DNA of 64,000 nt from Phallusia mammillata (taxonomy: Eukaryota > Chordata > Ascidiacea > Phlebobranchia > Ascidiidae): NCBI GenBank assembly GCA_003260075.1, contig QLIY01000143.1:45563-109562 (forward strand). Direction: 5' to 3'. The translations under genes and the position numbers were made by a program. Positions 1 through 12,685 of this stretch are shown piece after piece. A model generated the notes under the pieces. It had not been told where the DNA came from and ran no database searches. It was given only the letters and a program-made list of their open reading frames with translations. The number at the start of each line of letters is the position of its first letter. The stretch's first letter is position 1.

Positions 1-57
1 GAGTGTCGCGAGTGTCGTGAGTGTCGTGAGTGTCGTGAATGTTGTGGGTGTCGTGAA
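1..57. repeat. 9-bp minisatellite (GTCGTGAGT-type)
   Basis: Degenerate tandem copies of GAGTGTCGT run from the first base to about 57, in intron 7 of transporter copy A. The same unit forms the larger array at 1163-1650. The remainder of 58-536 is intron with nothing recognisable. Confidence 0.75.
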
Positions 58-536
58 TAACTTTAAGGCGAGTTAAACATAATGAACTAATGGGGAGATT
101 TAAAATTACCACAAAACCTTTTCATTCGTATGTTTTCTTTGCATGTTTTAAAACTTATGTTAAATTGAGGTGAAGTTATTACTTTCTTTGATTGTGTGGA
201 ATCAAAGTTGTAAGTCAGGTCGGGATTTTGTATACAGTATGTTGTTTTTACACACGGGCTTGATTTATGCCTGGCTTCACACTCTGTGTTAGTGATTTTT
301 TGAAATACTTTTTTTTAAATGTGATTGCTTAGCTAAGTAGCTAGGTGCTGGATCTAACCCAATGCCCAACAACCGTAAAACGTCCCGTTTTAGCCATTCA
401 ATTGTCCGTTATGTAGGTCTTGTTTACTATATGATTGTCAATCAAACGTTCGGGTCTAAACGGGTTTCTCAAATTATTTTGGCCCGCTTGCAACTCATTA
501 TACTTGTGGTTGAAGAATATATTCACATATACTTAC

Positions 537-3500
537 AGCTGGAAAACAGATAAAAAATTGTAAAGCAAAAATTCCGATTGTAGCAAAAGTTACAGAGTCA
601 CTGCTGATGCCAGCTTGGAGAAATACAACATCGGTGTAGAAGAAAAAGTGGTTGGCTCCAGTCAACATAAAACCGCCAAATAAGGCGATCACAGCAAAGA
701 ACACTCGTCTGAAATTTAAATAATTAGGAAATAAATTTGTAGAAATTTATGAGCGGTTGGCATCATATATTGAATATGGAAAATTCAGTTAGCAGAGCAG
801 CAGCCCTGAATAAGCTCGTGTCGTGGGTTCGAATCCCACCACAGACTGGATTTTTCTAGCCCATGTCGTACATATGTAAAAACAATACATATGTATTGAA
901 AAGGCGCTATTCGATTTGACAACACCATTATTAACAACACCAGTTACGTTGCGAAATTAAGTAATATTAGGTTTTTTTGCAAATCAACCTGTATTGTTTA
1001 GTTTTCAGAACTTCCTTAAGACTAAGAACTTCTTTTGTTGTCTGAATTTCGTTTTCCATGCTGCTTATTTCGGCTTTGATTGCGGCCTGTAAAAATCAAA
1101 AGAAACATGTCATACATTACTCTAGGTGTTGTAAGTAATTGAAAATATTGGATATTGTTGTGAGAGTCGTGAGTGTAGTGAGTGTCGTGAATATAGTGAT
1201 TTCGTGAGTGTTTTGAGTGTCATAACTGTGGTGATTGCAGCGAATTGGGTGAGTACGGTGACTGTCGTGAGTGTCGTGAATGTCGTGATTGTCGTGATTG
1301 TCGGGTAAACCTGGTGAGTGTCGTGAGTGTCAGCGAATCGTGTCTCCAGAATCTGGTGAGTGTCGTGAGTGACGAAAGAGTCGTGAATGCCGTGAGTGTC
1401 GTTATTGACGTAAGAGTCGTGAGTGTCGTAAGTGTTGTGAGTGTCGTGTTATCGTGATTGTCTTGAGTGTCGTAATTGTAGTGATACCTGGGAATTTAGT
1501 GAGTACGGTGAGTTTCGTGACTGTAGTAACTGCGGAGATTGCTGTGAACTTGGTGAGTACCATGAGTGTCGTGAATGTCGTGATTGTCGTGATTGTCGGG
1601 TAAACCTGGTGAGTGTCGTGAGTGTCGTGAGTGTTCATATTCCGTTCACTGACAATTACCTCTTCACTTGATCGAAGTTTACGTAGCACTTCTGTAGTCT
1701 CCTCGAGTTTTCCTTCTCTTATCAGGTAGTAAGGAGTTTCAGGAAACCAGTTACTTGCTATGAGGTAAGCAATCGAAGGCAGCGCTGCAAAGGAGACTAC
1801 TATAGGCCAAAGTTGCGCATTTCCCAAGCCCTAAACAGTATATGATGTATGAACCTTTTCATTTATGTTACATATACCTTAACCTGTACATACAGTGACT
1901 GGTAACAAACACAAATGGTTTGCAATTTCAATAAAATGTTAAAACAGGGCAAGTTAAGTATTTTTGTTGCAAACGTTTTTACAATGTAATGGTAAAACAG
2001 CAATTGTTAAGTAGAGCTTCTTGAAAAATAAAATTGCAAGCTGTTTTATAAGTGTGTATTTTTGTACATTGTCGGCAATTTCTGTAATTATTTTGTTGGA
2101 ACTGCTAAAGGTTTGTCAGTGCCAAACAATAATTTGGGTATGAAACCTTACCTTAGGATGAGCTACACTTACAGCTACCATCGTGGCAAATATAAGAGAA
2201 ACAGCTGCTAGACTCTGCCAAAACGAATGTTTCTTCCTTGCGCTGATTTCAGCAGTCACGATTGGAATCAAACCTACACACGACAAAATGAGATTTTTAT
2301 AGCTATTTGCAAACATTTTACTCTCTATACATACACACAAATTAACGTCTAACAGGTACGCACACACATACCGACAATCACACAAGCAAGTCAGACATAA
2401 GGACAGTTGTACTGACGCACAAACAACCAACTTCATACACACACATATACATATATTATACACATAAATCCAACAAAAGCAATCTAACACATCGACAAGA
2501 ATATAGACAGCAACATAAAACACACATATGTATACGTTGTATTTAAACACATTTACTCACATCAGACATATACGCTTACCAATGTAGTTACACAACAAAA
2601 CAAGCACACACACAGACAGAAAAACAAACTTTACGAATGCGGTAAACAAACCAACAAACCAGACATGTGCAGACACGCGGACAAGCTTTTAAACATACAC
2701 CCTAACAGAAAATGTTACAAATTCGCCGAAATAAGCAGAAATCTTTACACACTAAAAATAGAAATATAACCATACTGTTGTACCAAACATACACACACCA
2801 TATAGAAAAACAAACAAAAAACAGTTATACTAAAGGCAAACATAACAACAATTAGAAATTCTTACCATACCAAATTCCTGCGGGTAGACCAATAATCAGT
2901 CTTCCAATTATAACAGCTTCGTAAGACCCTGTAAGACCTCCTACGAAACAAATGATTGAAACCCCGATAATGTTAAGGATATGAGCCACTTGGAGAAGAT
3001 GTTTCCTCGAGAGAATTGTAAGCAAAGACTTGTTGAACAATCCTCCAATGAAGGCACCAACAATAACAAAGGAAATGGTGAGGGTAAGAAGCAATAGCCA
3101 GGTTTCGTTTGGCAGAGGAACACCGTTTCGACTCTAAAAGAAAAATTACTGGTAATTTTTTTAGGAAAGTTATTTCACCTTCCTTACATTAAGTCAGGTC
3201 TGTAAAATTAAATCTAACCGGTCTCCAAATGACCCCGGCTTTCAACACTTTAACGTTTTGTAATTATAATTGCTTATGAGGGCTATTTACTAAGTGTTCA
3301 AAAACGCTTAGGCAAATCGTTTATTAAGTTTAGTCCACGGCATGCGAAGCTTACATTGGCGAAACTAGAACATGTGTTGAGTCAAGTCAAATTTATTTTC
3401 GTTGTCACTTCATGAAATTTGTCGTTGATAGTTTCGCAAAACAGCAAAGACACCGAAAAAAAGTCCATGGGTTATCAAGTCAAGTGTCAAGTTATTTTTA

Positions 3501-6500
3501 TCCGGTTGCGAAAAACGTCAGCAGGCACACAAGGATATCTCGCGGCAACATAAGAAATAATAAGTCAAAATAAATTTGAAGTTATTTTGGGTCATTTGAT
3601 CAACATAAAAACTGAAAGATTAGAGGCCCAATCATTCGTCATCGCGCGGTGTTTTCGTTGCCTTGTTACGTGCTTGCGTTTCATTCTTTTTTCCTTTGTT
3701 TATCGTGCACTGTTCTAGTCGCATTCACTTGATACTATGCCTGGCAGCAACAGCTTATTTATAAAAACTGAAACTTAATCAATAACCTTTGACTCAATGC
3801 TAAATCCTTGGCTCACGTAAAAGTTAAAAAAACAAACGCCCCACTGTTTTCATGAGCCAAGTAAGCATGGGCCTTGAAATCTTTTTTCTGCAAGAAAGTG
3901 TGGAATTTGTTAAATGCAGGTGAACCCTTGACCTGAGAAGCCCATTTGGCGCCAGGTATGTGCTCATTCAGACCAAAAACACAGAAAGTGTCAAAAACAA
4001 CTGCATGCCTAATCACCCCCAACGATTTCTGAGCAGACAGATAAAACCTTGGCACTCATTCAAGAAAGTTTACTGAAGCGTGCAAACGCAGCTCGCGTCG
4101 GCATTGTGTTATGACGCCATGCATTGTGCAAGATAAAAGTGGTGCAGAATCTTGCATAGTTTTGTTTGCACAAGGAGATTTTCTTACATACTTCGGGTGC
4201 TATTAACACCTAAATGCACGTTTGTTCTATAGAGCTACGTCCAGTTAACCATAGTATATGCTACGTACGCTTTACGAGCTTCGTGCAGTTAACCATTGCG
4301 TTTGTTCCATACACGACTTTACAATCTTAAAACCGTTTTCCGAACGATATGCTGCACTCAACCTTAGCGCTTTATATACACACGACTTTGCATTCTTTTT
4401 AACAGGATTTCCAAACGAGCTTCGTGCAGTCAACTATTTACGTGTTGTATGAACGGCTTGGCCACTTAAACCCGGTTTACCAACGAGATTCATACAGTGA
4501 AACATGGCAGTTGTTACTTGGTTTCAAAACGAGACAAATGCATTCTTTCGCAAGGCTTGTATACTAACAAGCTTATTGCTGTTAGCCATAGCAACAGTTA
4601 CGTTGCAGGGTTATAACAATAATCGGACGTTTTTGGTGAATTTTAAATATACAGAAAAAACTTTATCGTATCATTTATTGACTCGATGCTTTTACATTGA
4701 TACTGTGACACTGAGCCGATTTCACTTTGGTTCCAAAGCAGTTGCTTGGCATTTGTGAGCCAGTTTCCCATGTGGTGTATGCCCAGTATTGGCATCAAAC
4801 AGAATAGGCAAGGCCTGGGTTTTTACCCTGTTACTCCCAACAAACTGGGGTGCCGTAGAATGGCTACACTAGCCAATAATGCCGATCTCTCGTCACCAGC
4901 TGCACTGATGATACCTTATATGTCAAAACAGTGTGCACTTTCTGAAGCTGATTTGAAAAAATCTATTTGAATAAAAACAACCATGCTTACACTCTTACCA
5001 AGTATGTGTTATTATAAACTTCATGCAAGGCAGGAACCATTGGACCCAACACGACGAAGTGAAAGCCAATTGGAAAGAAACTCAACGTGCTTGTGAAGAA
5101 TAACACCACGGAACAATATCGGGAGTTTTCCTGCGAAATGCAATAAAAAATGAGTGGGAGTAAGTCCGTTAGCTGCACAACATTTTTTTGGTTCTTTAAA
5201 ATGTTACTTTATGTAAAATTTGAGTTGATAAATTGTAACTGCCTTTGATTGATTCGAAACCATTTAAGGCACTAAGATTGAATCTTTCAAAACAGTCAAT
5301 ATTATACCTAAATTTAATTCTTATTTGAATTCCAATATCATTTGATTTGCAAAGTCTGAAACTTCCAACAAAACTTTACACAAAATTTCAATGGCAAGCA
5401 ACGTATTGCATTGCAGGTTTCATTTATGCTTAAAGCTTTCAATTCTTGCGGAAAAAATACTAAAGGTCAAATCGATTGCAGAGTTTGGGCTTTGGGCTAC
5501 GCCACCATGGAGATAATTGATTGCACCCCGTCAAGTAACTGACCGTATTCGGTTCGTTGCATCTGTCTTTCCAGTTTTAAGTCAAGGTGTGTTTGTATAA
5601 GTTTGATAGACTGGAGTACATATGGTGATTGATTCGTTTTAAAGCAGAAAACTCTTGTGGCAATCTAAGAAGTGGTTTTTGGCAGGTAATATGTATCGCA
5701 TTCTTGCCTCAATTTTTAAACGCTTTTAAGATTTGAATCTCTTTCTAAGGTTTCATGTTAGGGATTTAAAGTTCGTGGTTGATAGCTTTTTGAAAACCGC
5801 TTTTGCGATGTCGAAAGAACCCATTGTGCCTTGTCCGTCAATTTATATATTTAAGTTTAAAGGTATTGCTCTTAATTTACTACCAAAATCATAATAAGAA
5901 TTTGCCCAACCCAGGCAATTAATGTAGGTTGTAACATTAAAAGTGAAAAGAACAAAATTTATAATTATAATGGACACTTTAGTTCTGTAACTTTAGAGTA
6001 TACTCAACGATAAGTGGCCCACCTACATTTTCAAAACGTTCATTTATCTATATCTGTAATTATCAGTTAATCTTTTTTCGTCAGTCCTTTAATGAAACTT
6101 GTTATTAAAGAGAAATGACAAATAGGCTTATAGCACTGAACAAAAAAAAAGTTGTTGTAGATTAGAACCAACATTTTTACACGTGTACAAAACAAGTTGT
6201 AACGGTGTGCCAAATATAGCTGGCATTCTCTTTCTTGGGTAAACTGTTGTTTAATAGCCTTACGTTTATCGTAAGTGTTGCAATTTCATGAATATGTCTC
6301 AGATAGATTATTTTTCAAGCATTACTATTATACTCGAAGTGTAACTGTAACCCTAAAGCTTAAAATTACTGCAACAGCAAAATGCTACGTTTTAAACTAA
6401 CAATAAGCTAACTTTTGTTTACCTTTTAAAACGTATTTGCGCATACAGACCTAGGCCTTTGTTTAAAAATTAGATTTTACAATACAAAGTATTGATAAAC

Positions 6501-6983
6501 ATAAAAAACTCTTCAGGCACGTTATAGTACATACCCTATAGTCAGGGTTGCCATCGACTTACAACCAAAAATAAGGACAACCGAAAAATTAAATTTTCAT
6601 GTGAAACGAAACAAACGTTTTTGAACAAATCTTGCATTTATACGAGCCATGACATAATATTTGCAAGAACAGTCTGTTCCAGCAACTCGTTGTTCGTAGA
6701 AAATACTAAGTGCATCTCATAACAGGCCAGGTCTAGGTTCACTTCTACTTGTAGCAGGGATTTAACTGTAGTAATTGTTGAAAATAAGACAAAATAAGGA
6801 CTACAGTAAAAAATAAGGACATTTCTTAGAAATAAGGACATTGAACTTTTCTAAGACATAACCCTTCAAAATAAGGACAAATCTTAGAAATAATGACGGT
6901 ATGGCAACCCTGCCTATAGTGGATATTCAGGGTAGCGACAGAATAATTTACTTAGATTTTTAAACACTTACTGGTTCAGTCAT
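537..6983 (-). CDS. SLC2/GLUT-like sugar-porter-family transporter, copy A (3' end outside window)
   Basis: Exons in transcript order: 6983-6972 (MTEP only), 5130-4999, 3133-2866, 2273-2152, 1830-1660, 1086-989, 708-537. All junctions are GT-AG and phases agree, giving about 325 residues up to TM7; the last three exons lie left of base 1. Seen: TM1 with FPIGFHFVVLGPMVP, TM2-TM4 in the 268-bp exon with GRLIIGLPAG at the TM4 position, an EIS motif after PIVTA before TM5, the PETPYYLI motif after TM6 (family PESPRFL), a charged intracellular loop, and TM7 with FMLTGANHFFFYTD. Known: the family moves hexoses or related solutes by facilitated diffusion in the plasma membrane. Inferred: an orphan substrate, because the TM7 QQLSGIN signature is replaced by FMLTGAN. 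Same strand and structure as copies B and C. The first coding exon is 12 bp and is followed by a 1.84-kb intron. The fold is clear; the substrate is unknown. Confidence 0.85.
1163..1650. repeat. 9-bp minisatellite array in copy A intron 5
   Basis: About 490 bp of degenerate tandem units of the type GTGAGTGTC fill the intron between the exons at 1660 and 1086. Two longer segments repeat within it (GTGATTGTCGTGATTGTCGG at about 1284 and 1577), showing higher-order duplication. Open frames such as VVSVVS across it come from the repeat and are not genes. Confidence 0.85.
3630..3740. repeat. Dispersed repeat shared with 19280-19460
   Basis: The segment TCGCGCGGTGTTTTCGTTGC, followed by a TGCTTGCGTTT block and TTTATCGTGCACTGT, appears here and again at about 19300-19380. 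The second copy continues with CTGATGAAGGCGACC and GACGTCGAAACGTCTGAA. No ends or target duplications were found. Confidence 0.55.
4200..4500. repeat. Dispersed tandem family with ~70-bp unit, locus 1 (copy A intron 2/3 region)
   Basis: Degenerate units share GAGCTTCGTGCAGTTAACC, a TTGTTCCATACACGACTTT-like segment and an AAACCGGTTTTCC-like segment. Related arrays occur near 21720-22010, 27960-28500, 45440-45850 and 56495-56700. No coding potential is visible. Confidence 0.55.
6543..6912. mobile_element. Non-autonomous hAT-like element
   Basis: The ends are inverted: CAGGGTTGCCAT at the left and ATGGCAACCCTG at the right. They are flanked by a perfect 8-bp duplication CCTATAGT (6535-6542 and 6913-6920), the TSD length of hAT transposons. 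The 370-bp body carries several AAATAAGGACA motifs and no transposase. Confidence 0.88.
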
Positions 6984-8067
6984 TTTGTTGAATTCCTGTC
7001 CAATATGTCCGGTATATGAAACATCCGATGTCCAGCTGCGGGCCACTGTACAGGGCCAGGCTCTTTAATACGACTTAAGCCCCCGAAGAAGGGATTTTTT
7101 TTAAAGTTGTCCATATATAAACTCACGTGTCTGCAGTTCTTTTTTCTTGGGGCTAGCAGCTTCGATACAATTTCGTATGGGGCAAGACGGGCACCTGAAA
7201 TCCCAGAATATTTAGATTCCTCTTTGTGCATAAAAATATCAATCCATTGCAATGATAAGTAATCTGCAGAGAGTGCACACTGTTTCGATCTATAAGGTCT
7301 CATCGGTGTAGCTGGCGACAAGACATTGGCCATATTGGTTATAATTTCGAACCCCTTCGTCATGTTTCTTTTGCAGAAATGTCCTTGCTTGCTTGTTTGC
7401 CTTAAAATTACTACCGTCCGATTGTCGGCGATGTAAATACTACGCGATGAAATGGTCCGAAATGTGAATACTCTACGATAAAATTATGGGACACCATATA
7501 AAAGTGCAAACCATATATTTGTTCACTATAAGCTGCCTATTGTTCAAAAACTGTCCCGCAAAGTCAATACTAAATCAGTCATATACTATTATGACAATAA
7601 ATGACAAATCAGTTAGGATGAACATAAATTCAAAACTGGGATCAGCTCTAATTAAGCATCAGCAATCACTCACACTTATAAATCATAGGGCCCATTAAAG
7701 GCGTCACACAGAATTAGCCAGGCACTAAGCATTCTTATATAGTAAAGCGTTGGCTAAAAAAATCCAACTTTGAGGTGGGATTCGAACACAATACAGGATC
7801 TTTTACGGACGCTTCAAGTTGTTATTGACAAAACACGTATCAATCCGTTTATGAAGTAAAACAGCACACATTGTTTTGAATTAACAAAATGTTTATTTCA
7901 CATATATCGCTGTTCGCATGCAAGAAGCTGGTAAACTCATTTTAGCTATTTTTGCACAAGCGAACATTTACTACAGTAACACATTGCAAAACTTACAATA
8001 TGCGTGGTTTATACTATGTATTATTTAAACGCCTTTTTAGTCTTGCAAGTTAGCAAATACACAAGAG

Positions 8068-8288
8068 CAGTGGTCGGAATCCGCCGGTCCGCGAAGAGTT
8101 CGTTACCGGGCCGTAAAATTTTCCAGGTTAAATGCTATAAACATTTTGCCCATGTATCCCGGGGATGATAAACTAATTTAAGCGTTTTTATAACTATATA
8201 ACTTATTTGTAGTTTTTTGAAGACCGGTCCGCGATAAAAATTTTGTTTCAAAACCGGTCCGCAGTGCAAAAAAGGTTGCCGACCCCTG
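8068..8288. mobile_element. Non-autonomous hAT-like element
   Basis: It begins CAGTGGTCGG and ends GTTGCCGACCCCTG, with 8-bp flanks CACAAGAG and CACTAGAG (7 of 8 identical). The 221-bp body is rich in CCGGTCCGCG motifs near both ends. There is no open frame of interest. Confidence 0.8.
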
Positions 8289-8702
8289 CACTAGAGCAAT
8301 AGATAGAAAAGCAATACTTTTTAAAGAAACTAGGTACTGGTTGATATTTAATAAACATATAAAATAGCGATTAAATACGGGAAATTACTTTAACCGATCG
8401 AGAAGTGCGTTATTCTCACGCTTTTTGTCGTTGGTAGAACAATTCTACCTGCCCAGAAACAAAAACAATTAAAATATTTCGCTGGCCCTGCAATAAAACA
8501 TTTCCTTCAATTTGTTTAAAAATTCGATAAACGGGTATAGCACGTTTAACACCTTTCAACTTACTGCATTTTCTCAGGATAAAAATCAGTTTATTGCAAA
8601 GCCTGTAGATGTTAACACCAGCGACTTGGATACCTAATACAAAAGTATCGAATGTACAGCACAAATATTTGGCACAAAAGGAAAATTTTGAATGGTGTAA
8701 AG

Positions 8703-9217
8703 CAGGGGTCACCAAACTACGGCCCGCGGGCCGGATCCGGCCCGCGAGGTCATTTCATCCGGCCCGCGACCACATATTTTAGGTTGTCAAATCGCATTGA
8801 TGACTTTGCAACATTTAAAAAATAATCTACTTCTTACGAAAGTTTTCCTGTCGCGATATGTAGAATTGATATTACCTTGTTTTATGGGATTACAACGCCC
8901 AGGATTGACCCAAAGCCAATTTGTTACGTCACAAACAAGACTACAAGTGTCAATTGTGCGCAAACAATTGCTTTCTTGGGTCACTTGTGACGTAATATAC
9001 AAGCATTGCTTGTAAGATGAGACTAACTATACAATTTAATAGTCGCATCACCAGATTTTTAATGGGATTATAGAAAGACCATATCCTGGCGCTTCTATCA
9101 AAATCGCCTTGCGGGCTAAGTTGGGAAAGACGGCGCTGGGGCATGTAAACTACCCGGCCCGCGCGAATTATTATTAAACTTATCCGGCCCGCAGTGAAAA
9201 AAGTTTGGTGACCCCTG
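8703..9217. mobile_element. Non-autonomous hAT-like element (GGCCCGC family)
   Basis: The terminal inverted repeats are CAGGGGTCACCAAACT and AGTTTGGTGACCCCTG, inside a perfect 8-bp duplication GTGTAAAG (8695-8702 and 9218-9225). CCGGCCCGCG motifs sit just inside both ends. The 515-bp body has no transposase frame. Confidence 0.92.
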
Positions 9218-9271
9218 GTGTAAAGGAACGGTATTTATCAGTAGAAGAGAATTTGTAATTTCTGTTTTGAT

Positions 9272-12200
9272 TCACTTGAAATGAGCTTGAATTTCATCAG
9301 GAGTTTTTCCTTTAGTTTCTGGCAGGTAGACGATTTGGAAAATCAAGAATAGAATGGAACTCCCAAGCCATATCATCATCGAATATGCACCAAGTGCAAC
9401 CTGAAATCAAAGTATTTGAAAATCAAGACCATGGTGATAGATAAGAGTAATTCTGATAATATATCTCTTTTACAACATTAACACTTGCTAATTTTATAGT
9501 TAAACCGTATTTTGTTTACAAATGTATTACGTTTATACAGACCAGCGATCACGACACACTTATTATTTCGCAGTACGCCAGGCCCATTGAAGTTGCACCA
9601 AGCATTTGTGGAAAATCTAGCACGCAGTGGGGTTGGAACCAACGACAGGAGTTTTTCCGGGACTCAGGCTCTGCCAACCGACCTATACAGACTCTGAGGT
9701 AATCCCGCGAAAAATCGATTCAATGATATTTTCCTGTCGTGGGTTCGAATCCCACCGCAGTCTAGATTTTTGTACCCAAGTCTTTGCCACATAAGAATGC
9801 CATTAATAAGTTAGGCGTTATGATTTGATTTGGTATCAACCTTGTACCACAACTAATTTCCACTCGTGGGTATGTAACGATTTTTACCACAATACAAGTT
9901 TGTTAATATTAAAAAAGGGTCCATTGGTCTTTTTTTCGATTTAGTGACTTTCATATTTTCTTGGTAAAAAATAGGAATTTCATTTCTTGTAAGTCGTTTG
10001 ACCTCAAAACACCTCGTAATTGCCCCAAAAGACAAAGTTTGACGTGTTGCTTCTTAAGGTTGTCAGTGCTAATATTGTCTCGGTTGTAAACAATTTCAGC
10101 AGTGCTTACATCCTGAACAATGATGACTTGACTTTAAATCCCAGTTTGAAAACGTTTGAAATATTACACAAATGCTGCTAAGATGACCGACTGGTTAGCG
10201 CAACTGCCTTATGTGCACAATGTTGTGGGTTCTACAGTAATCCTATCTCGGTCGCTTGTGTTTCACTGAGCAAGAAACTTTAGTGGCATTGGTTCAACCC
10301 AGTTGAGTCTATAGGGTTAAACTGAAATTAAAATCAAATAAATAATGGTACAATGCACTTGCAATAAAACCGGCAGCTCGACGGACTTGTGAGGCATTAA
10401 GCCGTTGCCCACCCACCGAGTTTAATGAAAACAAACAAACAAACAAATGGTTTGTACTGAAATTAATAATCTCCGCCGCTAAACAATTTCAGTAACTGTA
10501 AAAACCAGGCACACGACGTTCTGGGTGAAGCAGTCAAAATGTGACAGATTTAAGCGGATGTACTCAAACCTAAACAAGAAATGCTTGTTTACAAAGACCT
10601 AATCTTAAAATAGCTGGACCGGTTTAACTTCCAGATTACAAGGGAGATTACACAGAAAGACAAACTTTAAAGAACAATCTGCGTTACTCTGTGGCGGAGG
10701 ATTCTTGTTAATCAACGCAACTGTGAGGTGGCGGATTAAAGTTTGGTCAGATTCATTTTCTGCTGGGTAAGAATGACAAAGCAAAATAAAAAGTTGTGGA
10801 GATTTACTTCTCTAAACCACGGGTTTCATTCCTAAGCAACGCTGGGGTTAGAATTGAAAAAAACCTAAAAACTAAAAATCACCATGAAAACGTTGTTGTA
10901 AATCAAAATTTAGACACTTTTGTATTCCCTAATGATAGAGTAGCAGACGATTAAGGGTTAATATCTGTTTAATGCTAACGTTTTGTTGCGTTCAGTTAAG
11001 TTCCAAAACCAACTTAAATAAACAACTATTTTGTACGTTTGTATTAAATTTAACAGGCAAGGGCTTTGAAATTAATGAATACTAGAAACGAACTTGAAAG
11101 TAGCTTGACAAAAAACGATTTGTACGCTTATGTGAGGTAAATAAATAGTAATAAAAATCGCACACTTACAGTGGAAACATAGATGGTTAACTCGTTGCAA
11201 TAAAATGTATTTACAAGACAAAATATTTTACGTCATTTTTGTTTTGATTGGTCCTAGATACTGACTGTTTTTTTTATTTTAAGTGTTAAGGGCTCAAGAG
11301 TGAAGTGGCTGTGCTTAACCTACATGATAACCCCCTTGACCCTAATTTTGATCCTTTTTGACCAAAGGCGGTCTTACTCTTTATGCTAAATAACTAAAAA
11401 AAATAAGGGCTTTTAGCCTGCAAAAAGTGCCGCGTTAACAATAGTTTTTGGTTATTAGTAAAGCTAGAATTGCTGAAGAACCGTTGGTTTTAATAAATAC
11501 TAACCTGCAAATACGGCGGAATGAAGCCTACGAACCAAGATAGAGTCCACATAACAAAAGACCCGTAAGCCAAAGCAGTTGCACGTGTAGGCTCAATCGT
11601 TAAATCTCCAAGAAGGACAAGAGTTGCCAAATTTGACCCACCGAAGAAGCTGCAACAACAAGTGGATTAAATAAGTCCGATTACATAAGAGATTAACAAT
11701 GTAACAGACTCATAAAAATACAAAATTATTTGTTTGTGGATTATCGTTTTACTGCTACAAAAACGCCAATGTTTTTTTACTCAATTAATTTGCATTTTTC
11801 GTACATTTCTTATTTTGTATAAGGGCTTGTTTGCAATGTTTTGCGATTAAAGTTACAAGATTAAAAATACACAGGTGTTTAGCAACTTTAAGATTTCAAT
11901 AATACTGGTAAGTGAAGTGAACTGTGTGGTTTAGATACGAACTAAACTACCATTTTTTTTTTATCTGGAGGTATTTTCAAAAATGTCCCAAGTAGATCGA
12001 CTTAGAGAGAAAGGCAACATAAGTTATATGAAATAAAACTACGATGGTCTTGTAAGACATAACATTTAAAACAATTTTAACTTACGCAACCATGAATATA
12101 GCAACAGCGATAATAGCAATGTATGGCATCACAGTTGGAGCAATGTGTGCACCTCCTTGACTAAATGTGAATACAGCAAGAGTGAATATGATGACTATGT

Positions 12201-12594
12201 TTGCTCCCTTGTTCAGTTTTGAGCCTCCAAAACGATCCACCAGTTTCGACTAAAAAGTGGAGAATTTAAATTTTAACTTATTTTTATGTAAGAGTACAAC
12301 CTAATTGCAGATAGGGGATCACAGGGTAATTTTAGAAACAACATTATTTTAACATAATCGTTACTTTTTTGTTCACAATTGGTAAAATGTTTGTAACAAA
12401 GTTGACTCTTAACTCTTGAGCACTAAGCTACTATTAAAGACAATGTACAGTTTTTGCAACATGTATTTTAGATTGAAACAATGTTATGGTCATAATTTAG
12501 GTATTTTGGGAACGTTAACTAACAGAGGCGCCTTGAACAAAAATGGAAAGCTTGTTTTGTCATATTCAGTATTAAACACAACAAGCTCCTATCT

Positions 12595-12685
<91 letters not shown>

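Larger units (their letters stand above)
6984..9271. other. Intergenic region between transporter copies A and B
   Basis: No gene is supported. It holds a composite repeat at about 7160-7340 (shared with 48715-49150 and 4750-4980, containing GTGCACACTGTTT in one orientation), a retroposon head at about 7610-7650, a reverse tRNA-like B box near 7770 and two hAT-like elements (8068-8288 and 8703-9217). Confidence 0.6.

Noticed and set aside
1245-1671. Long VVSVVS and cysteine-rich frames in both orientations
   Set aside because: Products of the 9-bp minisatellite in copy A intron 5; only the exon part 1830-1660 is coding.
6980-7363. 127-codon minus-strand frame beginning MTKGFEII
   Set aside because: It covers a dispersed repeat shared with 4750-4980 and 48715-49150 and overlaps only the 12-bp first exon of copy A in another context.
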